Source: Pacificoceanicola sp048553275
GTDB taxonomy: Bacteria; Pseudomonadota; Alphaproteobacteria; Rhodobacterales; Rhodobacteraceae
NCBI RefSeq assembly: GCF_048553275.1
Contig: NZ_JBLZMW010000011.1
Span: 108,201-172,200, forward strand
DNA length: 64,000 nt
Direction of reading: 5' to 3'
The translations under genes were made by a program, and so were the position numbers. Under the pieces are notes generated by a model, which saw only the letters and a program-made list of their open reading frames with translations, did no database searches and had not been told where the DNA came from. Within the stretch, counting starts at the first letter, position 1. The number at the start of each line of letters is the position of its first letter. Of the stretch, positions 41,722-51,238 are shown one piece after another.

Positions 41722-44421
41722 ATGACTACACTGACGCCGACACGTCTGCGCTGCGACTATCTGGCCGCCCCTTGCGGGCTGACCACGGCGCGCCCCCGGT
41801 TTTCCTGGGCTTTGGAGGGCGTCGGGGATCAGGCCGGGTATGACATCTGTGCCGGGCGCGACCGGGCAGCGGTGGCAAAGGGGCAGGGCGATCTGTGGCA
41901 GAGCGGCTGGACGGCGCGCGATGAGACGCAGTGGATCCGATGGGGCGAGGCGCCGTTGACATCGGACCTGCGGTTCTGGTGGTCGGTCCGGGTGCGGCGC
42001 GCGGATGGTGCGGTCTCGGACTGGGCCGATCCGGCGCCGGTGATGACCGGATTGCTGCATGCCGAAGACTGGTCGGCGCAATGGATTGCGCGCTATTTTG
42101 TTCTGCCCGCCGGGCGGGAGACGCCGTCGGACAATCTCTATGACAACCCGTGGCAGGCGCGGCCCGCCGATTATCTGCGCCGCGAGTTCACGCTGGAGGC
42201 CGCGCCGGTGCGGGCGACGGCCTATGTCTCGGCTCTGGGCCTGTACGAATTGCACCTCAACGGGCAGCGCGTCGGGGATGAGGTCATGGCACCGGGCTGG
42301 ACCGATTATCACCAGCGCGCGCTGTATCAAGCGCATGACGTCACCGACCTGATGCAGCCCGGCGCGAATGCGATTGGCGCAATCCTTGGGGAAGGGTGGT
42401 ATTCGGGCCGTGTCGGCCACAATCAGCGCCGCGCCGGAAACCACTACGGCGGGCGGCCGGGTTTGCTTTGCCAGATCCACGTTGACTATGCAGATGGGCG
42501 GCGTGATCGCATCGTGACGGACGCGCATTGGCGCACCGCGCAGGGCCCGATCCGCTACAGCGATTTCCTGATGGGCGAACATTACGATGCCCTTCTGGAG
42601 CAGTACGGCTGGGCCAGCCCCGGCTTCGACGACAGCGGATGGCAGCCGGTGGAGGTCTATGAGCCGGACCCGGCGGCGCCGGCCCTGACGGCCATGAAGT
42701 CCCCTCCAGTGCGGGAAACGGTGCGCCTCGAAGGCCAGTGCATGCATGCGCGCGGCGGCGAATGGATCTTTGACTTCGGGCAGAACATCGCCGGCTATGT
42801 GGAAATGGAGATCCGGGGCGCGCAGGCCGGGGATCGGTTCACGCTGCGCCATGCGGAAATCCTCGATGCGGATGGCGGCCTTTATACCGCAAACTTGCGG
42901 CACGCGGTGTGCACCGACCACTATACCGCCAAGGGGGCGGCGCGCGAGACGGTCAAGCCGAGCTTTACCTTTCACGGCTTTCGCTTTGCCGCGCTCTCGC
43001 TGCCGGTGGGCCTGTCGCCTGAGGACGTGCGGCTGACCGCGATCGCGATCCAGTCGGACCTTGAGACGACCGGCGCGATCGAGACCGGCAGCCCGTTGGT
43101 CAATCAGCTTCTGTCGAACATCGCGTGGAGCCAGCGGGGCAATTTTCTGTCGGTGCCGACCGATTGCCCGCAGCGGGACGAGCGCTATGGCTGGAGCGCG
43201 GATGCGCAGGTTTTCTGGCGCACGGCAGGGTTCGTCATGGACACCAGCGGCTTTTTTGCAAAGTGGCTCGACGATATTCTCGATGCGCAGTTGGCTGACG
43301 GTGCGTTCACGGATGTCGCGCCATCGAAACCGCTCAACCCCTACCGGCTGACCGGGCAGCCCGGCGCGCCGGGCTGGGGCGATGGGCCGGTCATCATGTG
43401 CTGGCAGCATTGGCTGCGTCATGGTGATCTGGAGCTTCTGGAACAGGCATGGCCCGCGCTTAGCCGATGGGCCACCTATATCGCCGAGGCCAACCCGACG
43501 TTTCTGCGGGTCAATCGCGTTCACAACAATTACGGCGACTGGCTCAACGTTGGCCCGGCCTCGGATCGCACGATGGTTGCCACGGCGTATTGGGCGCATG
43601 TGGCGGATCTCCTGGCGCGCATGGCGCAGACGCTGGGGCGGCAGGCCGAGGCCCGCCAGCACCGCGACACCGCCGCCCGCGTGCGCGCCGCTTTCCTTGA
43701 CGCCTTCGTCGCGGGGGATGGCCGGATCACGGGCGACACGCAGACGGCCTATCTACTGGCCCTGGATTTCGACCTGCTGCCCCCGGCGCTGCGCCATGCC
43801 GCGCGTGATCACCTGCTGCGCACGCTCGATTCGGCGGATGGGCACCTGCAGACAGGATTTCTCGGGGTCAGACATTTGTGCCGGGTGCTCGCGGACAATG
43901 GCGCGGCAGAGTACGCTTACCGCCTGCTGCTCAAGGAAACCTACCCCAGTTGGGGCTTCAGCATTCGCCATGGCGCCACGACGATCTGGGAGCGTTGGGA
44001 CGGGTGGACCCCGGAGCAGGGGTTCCAGAGCGCCAATATGAACTCGTTCAACCACTATGCCTATGGCAGCGTCGGGGAATGGCTTTATGCGCGGATGGCC
44101 GGGCTCGACTGGGACGAGGCGGCACCCGGGTTCCGGGCGGCGCGGCTGCGCCCGTTGTTCGATCGGCGTGTCGCCCCGGTCCGCGCGCAGTACACCGCCC
44201 CCACCGGCACCTATCGCAGCGCATGGGACATCGACGGGGAGGCCGTCCGCTGGACGGTGGAGATCCCGCCCAATTGCACCGGAACCGCCGAACTGGCCCA
44301 GCCCGCAAGTTCGGTCAAGGTCCTTGGCACCAAACCCGAGGCGCATGGCTCAGGCTGCCGTTTCACGCTTGGGTCGGGCCGCCACGAGATTGTCATAACG
44401 CCTTGGGAGGGGCCGACATGA
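41722..44421 (+). CDS. Alpha-L-rhamnosidase, GH78, cytoplasmic
   Basis: The 899-residue protein starts at MTTLTPTRLRCDYL. It shows the GH78 layout: N-terminal beta domains, a carbohydrate-binding-like region near residues 120-320, and an (alpha/alpha)6 barrel with the hallmark TDCPQRDERYGWSADAQ, followed by a C-terminal beta domain. No signal peptide is present, so it should act on imported oligosaccharides. It releases L-rhamnose, which the deoxysugar operon at 22835 could degrade. Its stop overlaps the alpha-mannosidase start by ATGA. Confidence 0.9.
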   Translation: MTTLTPTRLRCDYLAAPCGLTTARPRFSWALEGVGDQAGYDICAGRDRAAVAKGQGDLWQSGWTARDETQWIRWGEAPLTSDLRFWWSVRVRRADGAVSDWADPAPVMTGLLHAEDWSAQWIARYFVLPAGRETPSDNLYDNPWQARPADYLRREFTLEAAPVRATAYVSALGLYELHLNGQRVGDEVMAPGWTDYHQRALYQAHDVTDLMQPGANAIGAILGEGWYSGRVGHNQRRAGNHYGGRPGLLCQIHVDYADGRRDRIVTDAHWRTAQGPIRYSDFLMGEHYDALLEQYGWASPGFDDSGWQPVEVYEPDPAAPALTAMKSPPVRETVRLEGQCMHARGGEWIFDFGQNIAGYVEMEIRGAQAGDRFTLRHAEILDADGGLYTANLRHAVCTDHYTAKGAARETVKPSFTFHGFRFAALSLPVGLSPEDVRLTAIAIQSDLETTGAIETGSPLVNQLLSNIAWSQRGNFLSVPTDCPQRDERYGWSADAQVFWRTAGFVMDTSGFFAKWLDDILDAQLADGAFTDVAPSKPLNPYRLTGQPGAPGWGDGPVIMCWQHWLRHGDLELLEQAWPALSRWATYIAEANPTFLRVNRVHNNYGDWLNVGPASDRTMVATAYWAHVADLLARMAQTLGRQAEARQHRDTAARVRAAFLDAFVAGDGRITGDTQTAYLLALDFDLLPPALRHAARDHLLRTLDSADGHLQTGFLGVRHLCRVLADNGAAEYAYRLLLKETYPSWGFSIRHGATTIWERWDGWTPEQGFQSANMNSFNHYAYGSVGEWLYARMAGLDWDEAAPGFRAARLRPLFDRRVAPVRAQYTAPTGTYRSAWDIDGEAVRWTVEIPPNCTGTAELAQPASSVKVLGTKPEAHGSGCRFTLGSGRHEIVITPWEGPT

Positions 44422-46820
44422 AAGACGCAGAGACACCCACGCAGCCCATGCTGCATATGATCGGCAATGCCCACCTTGATCCTGTCTGGCTCTGGCGTTG
44501 GCAGGAGGGCTGCGCGGAAGCGATCGGAACCTGCTGGGCCGCGATAGACCGGCTGGAAGAGGGGGAGGGTTTCATCTTTTCCAAGGGCGAGGCGCATATC
44601 TATGCCTGGATCGAGGAGATGGACCCGGAGTTGTTCGCGCGCATCCGCCATTACATCGCCGCGCGTCGCTGGATCGTGGTGAATGGCTGGTGGATTCAGC
44701 CCGATTGCAACGTGCCGTCGGGCGAAAGCGTCATCCGGCAGGCGCTCTATGGCAAACGCTATTTCCGGCAGAAATTCGGCATCGAGGTGCCCACCGGCTA
44801 CAATGTCGACAGCTTTGGACACCCCGGCACCTTTCCCATGCTGCTGCGCCACACCGGATCGACCAGCTATACCTTCATGCGCCCCAATGCCTCCGAATTG
44901 GATCTGCCGGGCGAGATTTTCCGCTGGCAGTCTCCGGATGGCTCGGAGGTGACGGCCTTCCGTATTCAGGGGGCCTACAACACCTCGAAGCGGGAAATGC
45001 CGCTGCCGGAAAAAACCGATCTGCACTACGAAAAAATTCGCACGGCGGGGCATCCTTTCATGTGTTTCTACGGTGTCGGCAACCACGGCGGCGCGCCGAC
45101 GAAGGCCAACATCGACGAGATCGAACGCCGGATCACGGCGGGCGAACGGCTGACGTTTTCGGATCCGGAACGCTTTTTCGATGAGGTGGAGGGGGGCGAT
45201 TGGCCGGTCTTCAACGATGAGCTGCAATTCCATGCGGTTGGCTGCTATGCCGTCGCCTCGGCGCTCAAGACGCTGAATCGCAAGGCGGAAAGCCTGCTGG
45301 AACAAGCCGAGGCGGCGGCCACGCTGGCCACGCGCGAGGTCGGCGTTCCCTATCCGCGCGCGCGCTTCGAGCAGCTTTGGCGTGTGCTGCTGTTCAACCA
45401 GTTCCACGACACGCTTGGCGGAACCAGCCTCGAATCCGCCTGCATCGATTCCGAGCGCGAGCTGGGCGGGGTGATCCATGGTGCCGAGCTGGAACTCAAC
45501 GCCGCAATCCGGCATCTGGCCCGGACAATCGCCCCGTCGCCATATCCCGAAGATGCGACCATGCTGCTGGTCAATACCAATGGGCAGGACGCGCGCTGTC
45601 TGATGGAGGCAGAGCCGTGGGTGGACAAGGATATCGTTTCGAAACGTATTGTCGTGGACGAAGAGGGCACCGCCGTTCCGTTTCAATACGCCGATCCGCA
45701 TGGCAAGACGACCGGCCTGCAGCGCATTGCCTTTCCGCTCGAAATCCCCGCCTACGGCTGGCGTATGCTGCGCTTTGCAGTTGATGAGCGCGGGGTTCAG
45801 GCGCCGCCTGTCGGCTTTGGCCAGCCGGTGCAGCAGCGGCACTTTGCAACCGATGGTTACGCTCTGGAGATCGACGACAACGGGGCAATTGCCTCGCTGC
45901 GAGATTGCGCGGGACAGGAGATTTTCACAGCGCCCGGGCATCGCGCGATCCTCGTGGAGGACCTGTCGGACACATGGGGCCACGGTGGGAAATCCTTCGG
46001 GCTGACGGGAGAGGCCATGGCGCTGGAGCGTATCTGCCTTATCGAGGATGGCCCGGTGCGCAAGGTCATCGAAGTGACCTGCAGCGCAGGCGCGTCTCGA
46101 ATGACCACGAGCATCGTCCTGCCCGCGGATGGCAGCCTGCCGGTGGAGCTTCGGGTTCATCTGGACTGGCGCGAGCAGCACACGCTGTTGCGGCTGGCCT
46201 ATCCGCTCGCGGCCGATACGATGGAATGCGAGGTGCCGGGCGGCTGGGCTGCGCGTCCAATGGACGGGCGCGAAGTGCCCGCGTTGCGCTGGATCCGCGC
46301 CACCGGGCCGCAGCGCGAAGTCGCGTTGATCAACGATTCCAAGTATTCCTTCGCGGGCAAGGACGGCACGGTCTACATGACCGCCGTGCGTGCGCCGGTC
46401 TTTGCCCATCACGACCCGATCCCGATCGAGCCGGGCGCACGCTATCGCTATATGGATCAGGGGGAGCAGGCCTTTACCATCTGGATCCGCGCCGGGACGC
46501 AGGTGAGCCGCAAGGACGCCGTGGCGCTGGCCGATACGCTGAACAAGCCGCTTGTGGTCACGCCCCATGTCGCCCGCGTTGGCACTGCCGGACCCCGTGG
46601 GCAATGGATGCCCGTGAGGGCGGAGACGGCACATGTCTCGACGCTCAAGATGGCGGAGGAGCGCGACATGCCGGTATTGCGGGTGTGCGATCTGGACGGT
46701 AAAGGCGGCACGCTTCGGGTGAGCGATCAGAGCGCCGCGCTCCGGCCCCGGTCCATCGCGACGGTCGGGCTTGGCGATGCAGGGCTTGTTCAACTGGACG
46801 GGCTGGAGCGGGAGGTTTGA
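44418..46820 (+). CDS. Alpha-mannosidase, GH38, cytoplasmic
   Basis: The 800-residue GH38 protein has zinc ligands H19 and D21 in NAHLDPVWLW, the nucleophile aspartate D131 in NVDSFGHPGTFP, and the later GVGNHGGAPTK motif. A mid-domain follows, then a long C-terminal beta region. There is no signal peptide. Translationally coupled to the GH78 gene, it likely trims imported oligosaccharides or glycosides with alpha-linked mannose. True specificity within GH38 is unknown. Confidence 0.9.
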   Translation: MKDAETPTQPMLHMIGNAHLDPVWLWRWQEGCAEAIGTCWAAIDRLEEGEGFIFSKGEAHIYAWIEEMDPELFARIRHYIAARRWIVVNGWWIQPDCNVPSGESVIRQALYGKRYFRQKFGIEVPTGYNVDSFGHPGTFPMLLRHTGSTSYTFMRPNASELDLPGEIFRWQSPDGSEVTAFRIQGAYNTSKREMPLPEKTDLHYEKIRTAGHPFMCFYGVGNHGGAPTKANIDEIERRITAGERLTFSDPERFFDEVEGGDWPVFNDELQFHAVGCYAVASALKTLNRKAESLLEQAEAAATLATREVGVPYPRARFEQLWRVLLFNQFHDTLGGTSLESACIDSERELGGVIHGAELELNAAIRHLARTIAPSPYPEDATMLLVNTNGQDARCLMEAEPWVDKDIVSKRIVVDEEGTAVPFQYADPHGKTTGLQRIAFPLEIPAYGWRMLRFAVDERGVQAPPVGFGQPVQQRHFATDGYALEIDDNGAIASLRDCAGQEIFTAPGHRAILVEDLSDTWGHGGKSFGLTGEAMALERICLIEDGPVRKVIEVTCSAGASRMTTSIVLPADGSLPVELRVHLDWREQHTLLRLAYPLAADTMECEVPGGWAARPMDGREVPALRWIRATGPQREVALINDSKYSFAGKDGTVYMTAVRAPVFAHHDPIPIEPGARYRYMDQGEQAFTIWIRAGTQVSRKDAVALADTLNKPLVVTPHVARVGTAGPRGQWMPVRAETAHVSTLKMAEERDMPVLRVCDLDGKGGTLRVSDQSAALRPRSIATVGLGDAGLVQLDGLEREV

Positions 46821-46835
46821 AGAACAGGTGATCGC

Positions 46836-46866
46836 CTGAGTGCGCCCGGCATGGGCCTCAGGTTTT
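46836..46866 (+). terminator. Possible terminator after the mannosidase gene
   Basis: CTGAG/CTCAG and GCCC/GGGC arms form a hairpin with a small bulge and a GGCAT loop, followed shortly by TTTT. It sits between the convergent mannosidase and apbE genes and overlaps the apbE stop codon. Confidence 0.45.
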
Positions 46867-47838
46867 GGTCACGGGCTCCGACGCGGTGCTGTCATCGCCA
46901 AACAGGGGCCCGACACCGAACTCCGAGATCTGGCCTGCCCTGTCCCGCAGAAGAAACAGAACGTCCAGCCCACGCTGCGCCGCGAGGTCAGCGCCTTGCT
47001 GTGCCCCGAGCACCATGAGGGCGCTGGCCCAGGCGTCGGCCTGCGCGCAGGTGCGGGCCACAACGGTCACGGAGGCGGGGGCGGCGATCAGCGGCGCGCC
47101 GCGCCTTGGGTCCATGGTGTGCGCCAGGCGCCGTCCCTGAACCTCAACCCAATGACGGTAATCGCCCGAAGTCGCCACGGCGGCATTTTCGAGCGCGAGG
47201 ATGGCCTGCGGCGTCCGGCGGTCCGGGTCCGGCGCTTCCACCGCGATGGTCCAGGCGTCGCCATCGGGGCGCAGACCAAAGGCGCGCATTTCGCCATCAA
47301 TCCCGACAAGCCCGTCAGCGATCCCGAAGGTCTGCAGTGTCTCGGCCAGCCGGTCCACGCCATATCCTTTGGCAATGCCATTCAGATCGAGCGTGATTGG
47401 CGCGGATTTGCGGACCCGGCGGTCGCCAAGCTCAAGCGCCTTGAAGGCGGGCACGCGGGCGGCGCTCATGGCCGTGCGAATGGCCTCTTGTGCCGCGCCT
47501 GTTGGTCCAAATCCCCAGGCCGTCACCGCGTCGCCCATGCCGATGTCGAAGGCGCCGCCCGAGGCGCGGCCGATCTCCAGTCCGAGGCGCAGAACCTCCT
47601 GCATCTGCGCCGGAACCGCGATCCAGACATCCAGCGGCGCCGCGTTGATCCGCATCAGATCGCTGTCTTCGCGCCAGGTGGACATTTGCGCATCGATCTC
47701 TTCGACGGCGCATTGCAAGGCTTTGCGCAGCGGGTCCGGGTCCCAATCCGGCGCGGCGAAAAAGAGCGCCGACCAGCGCGTGCCCATCGTTGGCCCGTTC
47801 AGCGCGAAGCGCTTTGACTCAGTAGACATCTTCGACAT
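46858..47838 (-). CDS. apbE: FAD:protein FMN transferase ApbE, no signal peptide
   Basis: The 326-residue ApbE has the conserved NGPTMGTRW start, a DLNGIAKGYGVDRLA segment, and DGEMRAFG/AWTIAVEAP. It attaches FMN to threonine or serine of target proteins using FAD. Most bacterial ApbE proteins are exported or are lipoproteins; this one begins MSKMSTESKR without a hydrophobic leader, so it probably acts in the cytoplasm. It overlaps the PepSY-flavodoxin gene by 20 bp, with GAGGG upstream. The DUF2271 protein of the operon is the most likely target. Confidence 0.88.
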   Translation of the reverse strand: MSKMSTESKRFALNGPTMGTRWSALFFAAPDWDPDPLRKALQCAVEEIDAQMSTWREDSDLMRINAAPLDVWIAVPAQMQEVLRLGLEIGRASGGAFDIGMGDAVTAWGFGPTGAAQEAIRTAMSAARVPAFKALELGDRRVRKSAPITLDLNGIAKGYGVDRLAETLQTFGIADGLVGIDGEMRAFGLRPDGDAWTIAVEAPDPDRRTPQAILALENAAVATSGDYRHWVEVQGRRLAHTMDPRRGAPLIAAPASVTVVARTCAQADAWASALMVLGAQQGADLAAQRGLDVLFLLRDRAGQISEFGVGPLFGDDSTASEPVTKT

Positions 47839-50026
47839 AACGTCCCTCGGCTTTCAACGTTGCGGGTGTCAGCCCGGTCGGAGCGAGAATCTCGGCCAGC
47901 GCTTCGCTCACCCCCGCAGCCATATCACGGCCCCCGCAGACCATGACGCGGGCGCCGTCTCGGATCAGCTGTGCAACCTGTGCCGCGTCACCCCGCAGCG
48001 CGTCCTGCACATAATGCGGCCGGGACGCGCGTGACACGGCGGTGACAAGGCGGGTCAGTTTTCCGTCCGCCCGCCAGTCCGGCATCTCCGTGTCGTAGAA
48101 GAAATCACTTTCCGGGTCGCGCATCCCGAAAAAGAGATGGATCGGTCGTCTGCTGCTGTTGCGGCGGATAAAGCCGGCGAGGGGGGCGATCCCGGTCCCG
48201 GCTCCGATCAGGATCAGCGGGGCGCGGCCGCGTCCGGGCCGGAACCCGGGATTGCTGCGGAGGAAGGCGGTGACGGTATCGCCCGGGGCCAGCGCGGTCA
48301 GTTGGCACGAGGCAAGTCCGCCGGGTTGCCGTCTTACGACGATTTCCAAAAAGCCGTCGCGGCGGGCGGAGGCGAGGGAATACAGGCGCGCCACAGGGCT
48401 GCCGTTTGGCAGGATACCGATCAGATCGCCGGCTTTGAATCGGGCAAATCCGGTCCCCGTCAGGCGTTGCCATCGCGTAACCTTCGGCAAGGCAAAACGC
48501 AGGATCGCGGTCGGGGCCTGCACCTCTGCGCCGTAGTCGCGCCGTGACAGAAGAGTGAGCGCCTGTGTCGCCGGAAGAACCGGCCGGTGTGACAGGTCGA
48601 GATCAAGGTCGAGGGCCTGACCCAGCGCCCGGCCCCAGCGGGCAAAATCCTGTGGCGACTGGCGGTCAACCGTATCGAAGGGCAGAAGTGCGGGCCAGCC
48701 TTTCTCCCTGGCAGTCTGGTCCACGGCTTTGGCAAAAGCGCAATAGGCCGGGAAGCTGCGATCGCCAAAGCCCAGGACAGCAAGCCGTGCTTCCGGGAGG
48801 GGCGCGCGTTCTGACAGTAGTTCGAGAAACCCCTTGGCCGAGGCGGGGGCCGCGCCGTCACCGTAGGTCGCGGCCAGCACCAGGACTTGTCTGGCCCGCG
48901 TGTAGCGGTGCGGCGCAAAGCCCGACATTGCGCCGACATGCACCCTGTGCCCCGCCTGTGTCAGAGCCGCATGCAGCGTGGCGGCAAAACCCCAGGTGCT
49001 GCCGGTCTCGCTGCCGACGAGCACGATTGTCTCGGCGCGCGCTGCAGGTTGGTTGCCGGGAATGCGGGGCCGATTGCGCTGTCCTGCGTACCAGATCAGC
49101 ACGCCGGTTGCGCCCATCGCCGGTATGCCGAGCGCCATAAGCCCGAGCAGAAGACCGAGCGCGGCGGCGCCCTGTCCGGTGTGGAGCATGTAGATGGTTT
49201 CCGAAACGCGCTGCCATCCGGTCTGATCGGCCCAAGCCAACTGCGCGCCGGTGCCTTGGTCAAGGTATCCGGTCCCGCGATCGGTTGTCAGCGTGAAAAC
49301 GTCCGAGGCGTCTCCGGGGTAGGGGAAATTCAGTGTGCGAAGCTCCGCGACGGGCGTCTGTTGCAGGAGGGCGATTTGACCGGGTGCGGCGCCGGTCTGC
49401 CCGCTGACTTCGGTTGGAAACGCGGACGAGGCGCCGCCATCCGGGAGCAGATCGAAGGTCGATGCAGTCATCCACAGGGCCGTGGCGGACGACAAGGCAA
49501 GGCCGATCACGGTGATCCGGGCGATTTCAACGTGGATGCGGCCCGCGAGAGGCCCGCGCAGGCGCGCGAACCACTGCCGCCATCCGCCGACCCGCCGCAG
49601 GACCAGGGCCGTGCCGGTGAAGGTCAGGAGCAGCATCGCGGCGGCCCCGGCGGCCATGGCGAGACGCCCGCCATCTCCGAGAAACAGTGAGCGATGCAAG
49701 CGCGTCAGCCAGCGTTGGACTTGATTGGGATCGGCAGAGGCGACACCCGCGCCGGTGGCCGGGTCGATCACGGCGGCGCCGGGCGTGTCCTGATCGAACC
49801 AATAGGCCACGATCCGACCCGACGGTGCGCGGCGGATTTGTTCGACGCCTGGATAGACGCTCTGGATGCGGTCTGCCAGACGCGCGACCGACAGGTCGGC
49901 CTCTGCCTGCGGCGCGGTCAGGCGCTCGGCTGCGGGAAAGACCGACAGCGCCGCGCCGCTCAGCGACAACACTGTCAGCAGCGCGAGGGCCAGCAGGCCG
50001 GGCCAGCGGTGAAATGCACGGATCAT
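47819..50026 (-). CDS. PepSY membrane - flavodoxin - FNR fusion reductase
   Basis: The 735-residue protein starts at MIRAFHRWPGLLAL with GGAGG upstream. Residues about 1-330 form a PepSY-associated membrane region with four hydrophobic helices and a periplasmic loop. Residues about 335-475 are a flavodoxin domain (VLVGSETGSTWGFA, VLAATYGDGAAP, VLGFGDRSFPAYC). The rest is an FNR-type FAD/NAD(P)H domain (ARLYSLASA, LILIGAGTGIAPLAGF, VMVCGGRDMAAGV). It should take electrons from NAD(P)H in the cytoplasm and pass them over the membrane, probably to flavinylated or haem proteins outside. It is coupled to apbE and preceded by DUF2271. Confidence 0.87.
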   Translation of the reverse strand: MIRAFHRWPGLLALALLTVLSLSGAALSVFPAAERLTAPQAEADLSVARLADRIQSVYPGVEQIRRAPSGRIVAYWFDQDTPGAAVIDPATGAGVASADPNQVQRWLTRLHRSLFLGDGGRLAMAAGAAAMLLLTFTGTALVLRRVGGWRQWFARLRGPLAGRIHVEIARITVIGLALSSATALWMTASTFDLLPDGGASSAFPTEVSGQTGAAPGQIALLQQTPVAELRTLNFPYPGDASDVFTLTTDRGTGYLDQGTGAQLAWADQTGWQRVSETIYMLHTGQGAAALGLLLGLMALGIPAMGATGVLIWYAGQRNRPRIPGNQPAARAETIVLVGSETGSTWGFAATLHAALTQAGHRVHVGAMSGFAPHRYTRARQVLVLAATYGDGAAPASAKGFLELLSERAPLPEARLAVLGFGDRSFPAYCAFAKAVDQTAREKGWPALLPFDTVDRQSPQDFARWGRALGQALDLDLDLSHRPVLPATQALTLLSRRDYGAEVQAPTAILRFALPKVTRWQRLTGTGFARFKAGDLIGILPNGSPVARLYSLASARRDGFLEIVVRRQPGGLASCQLTALAPGDTVTAFLRSNPGFRPGRGRAPLILIGAGTGIAPLAGFIRRNSSRRPIHLFFGMRDPESDFFYDTEMPDWRADGKLTRLVTAVSRASRPHYVQDALRGDAAQVAQLIRDGARVMVCGGRDMAAGVSEALAEILAPTGLTPATLKAEGRYVEDVY

Positions 50027-50039
50027 GCCCTGTGCCTCC

Positions 50040-50510
50040 TTACATGTCGTAGGCAAAGCTCGCGATGTAGCGGCGACCGCGCACCGGGGTCCCGGCCCCT
50101 TGGGTTGTCAGTGGCACCGCGATCTCGTTCGGGCTGTCGCGCATGTCTTCGACAGCGGCGTCGACATGCAGCGTGTATCCCGCGTCAAAAAGCGCATCCG
50201 CCAGATCAAGCGTGATCGTGAGCGAACGGCCCGCGCCCACGCTCGCTCCGGTGATGCCGTTGATCTGTGCCGTGTCGCCGCCCGTGGCGCGGTACCAGTC
50301 GGTCAGGTGCTTGTAGTATTTGGATTTTCCACCGGCCATCCAGAGGCTGCCGACATAGGTTCCGGCAGGGTCGGTGACATAGAGAGCAAGATAGGCGCCA
50401 TCGCCGCCGTAGGCGTTCATTGTCGTGGTAAGCGTCACGGGCCGCGCCATGGCAAGACCGGGGAGCGTCAACGCGGTGGTGACGGCAAGCGTCGCGAGAA
50501 GGGTTTTCAT
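50040..50510 (-). CDS. Exported DUF2271 protein, candidate flavinylation target
   Basis: The 156-residue protein has a Sec signal (cleavage near LAMA-RPVTL) and the DUF2271 body (SLWMAGGKSKYYKHLTDWY). INGITGASVGAG (TGAS at residues 87-90) resembles the Ser/Thr-Gly-Ala-Thr motif to which ApbE attaches FMN. It lies 13 bp upstream of the PepSY-flavodoxin gene, and together with apbE forms a plausible electron chain ending in a periplasmic flavoprotein. Flavinylation is inference from motif and neighbours. Confidence 0.8.
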   Translation of the reverse strand: MKTLLATLAVTTALTLPGLAMARPVTLTTTMNAYGGDGAYLALYVTDPAGTYVGSLWMAGGKSKYYKHLTDWYRATGGDTAQINGITGASVGAGRSLTITLDLADALFDAGYTLHVDAAVEDMRDSPNEIAVPLTTQGAGTPVRGRRYIASFAYDM

Positions 50511-50583
50511 TGCAGGGAAACTCCGAAAGTGAGGGAAGGCAGAGGGAGCGGCGCAGGCATCCGCGCCGCGCTTGAGCCATCTT

Positions 50584-50949
50584 TCAGTTCATCTGAACCT
50601 TGGGTGGGGCGCCATTGCCGAACAGCCCGTTCGCAGGCGGTGCGACCGCACCGGCAGGGGCCGGATTGCGGCCAGCATCGCGGCACCCGTCATCCTCATC
50701 GTCATCCTCATCGTCGCAATCGTCATCATCATCGTCGTCGTCGTGCCCACGCCGCGTGCCTTGGCGGTGATCATCATCGTCATCGCCGCTGATACGCAGC
50801 AGGTGCAGGGGGTGCGCGTCCTCTTCGAAGAGCGTGGAAATCGAACCAAGGACGCCGTTGGCCGGAGCGTGGATCGCGCTCCAGGCCGGGACGCCGATAG
50901 CGGCGGTCAGGGCCGAGGTGGTGACAAGAAAGGTCAGGGTCTTTCGCAT
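50584..50949 (-). CDS. Exported aspartate-rich protein, unknown function
   Basis: The 121-residue protein starts at MRKTLTFLVTTSAL with AAGGAGA upstream and a Sec signal ending near PAWSA. The middle (about residues 55-92) is almost entirely Asp with a few His, Cys, Arg and Glu, and it contains two cysteines; a short Pro/Gly tail follows. Such acidic runs bind calcium, iron or other cations. It heads the minus-strand redox operon. No family is recognised, and the acidic run is encoded by a GAT/GAC triplet-repeat tract. Confidence 0.65.
   Translation of the reverse strand: MRKTLTFLVTTSALTAAIGVPAWSAIHAPANGVLGSISTLFEEDAHPLHLLRISGDDDDDHRQGTRRGHDDDDDDDDCDDEDDDEDDGCRDAGRNPAPAGAVAPPANGLFGNGAPPKVQMN
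50695..50790. repeat. Imperfect CAT/CGT triplet-repeat tract encoding poly-Asp
   Basis: The tract is a run of ATC/GTC-type triplets (tcatcctcatcgtcatcctc and similar) which on the minus strand reads GAT/GAC/GAG codons. Such tracts can expand or contract by slippage and change the acidic region's length in frame. Confidence 0.7.
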
Positions 50950-51238
50950 GGCAGGGTCTCCTTTTGCGTCTGCTGTCATCAACATCGGGGGCGGACCTGA
51001 GGGTTTCCTGACGTTCGAGCATTTCGTGCTTCAGTTTGCCGTCAGGAAGGCAAGGTGCCGCCGGTAAGGGCGGTATTGTTAGCAGCTGACCGGGCAGCAC
51101 AGCCGTCCCTTTGTGCCGGGATGGTCGTGCAGCGGGCCGTGTATTGCGTCGGTCCTGCGCAGCGGTGGCCTGTCCCCGGGTTGGAGGACAGGCCGCCGAA
51201 TTTTGTACTCCAATGAACCAAAGCGAACTTGGCCAGTG

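Noticed and set aside
44211..46793. Long minus-strand frame (860 codons) opposite the alpha-mannosidase
   Set aside because: The plus strand encodes a complete GH38 enzyme with catalytic residues; the minus frame is a codon-bias shadow.
50695..50790. Short repeats resembling a CRISPR array
   Set aside because: The repeat unit is a simple triplet coding for Asp, without spacers of fixed length; it is low-complexity coding sequence.
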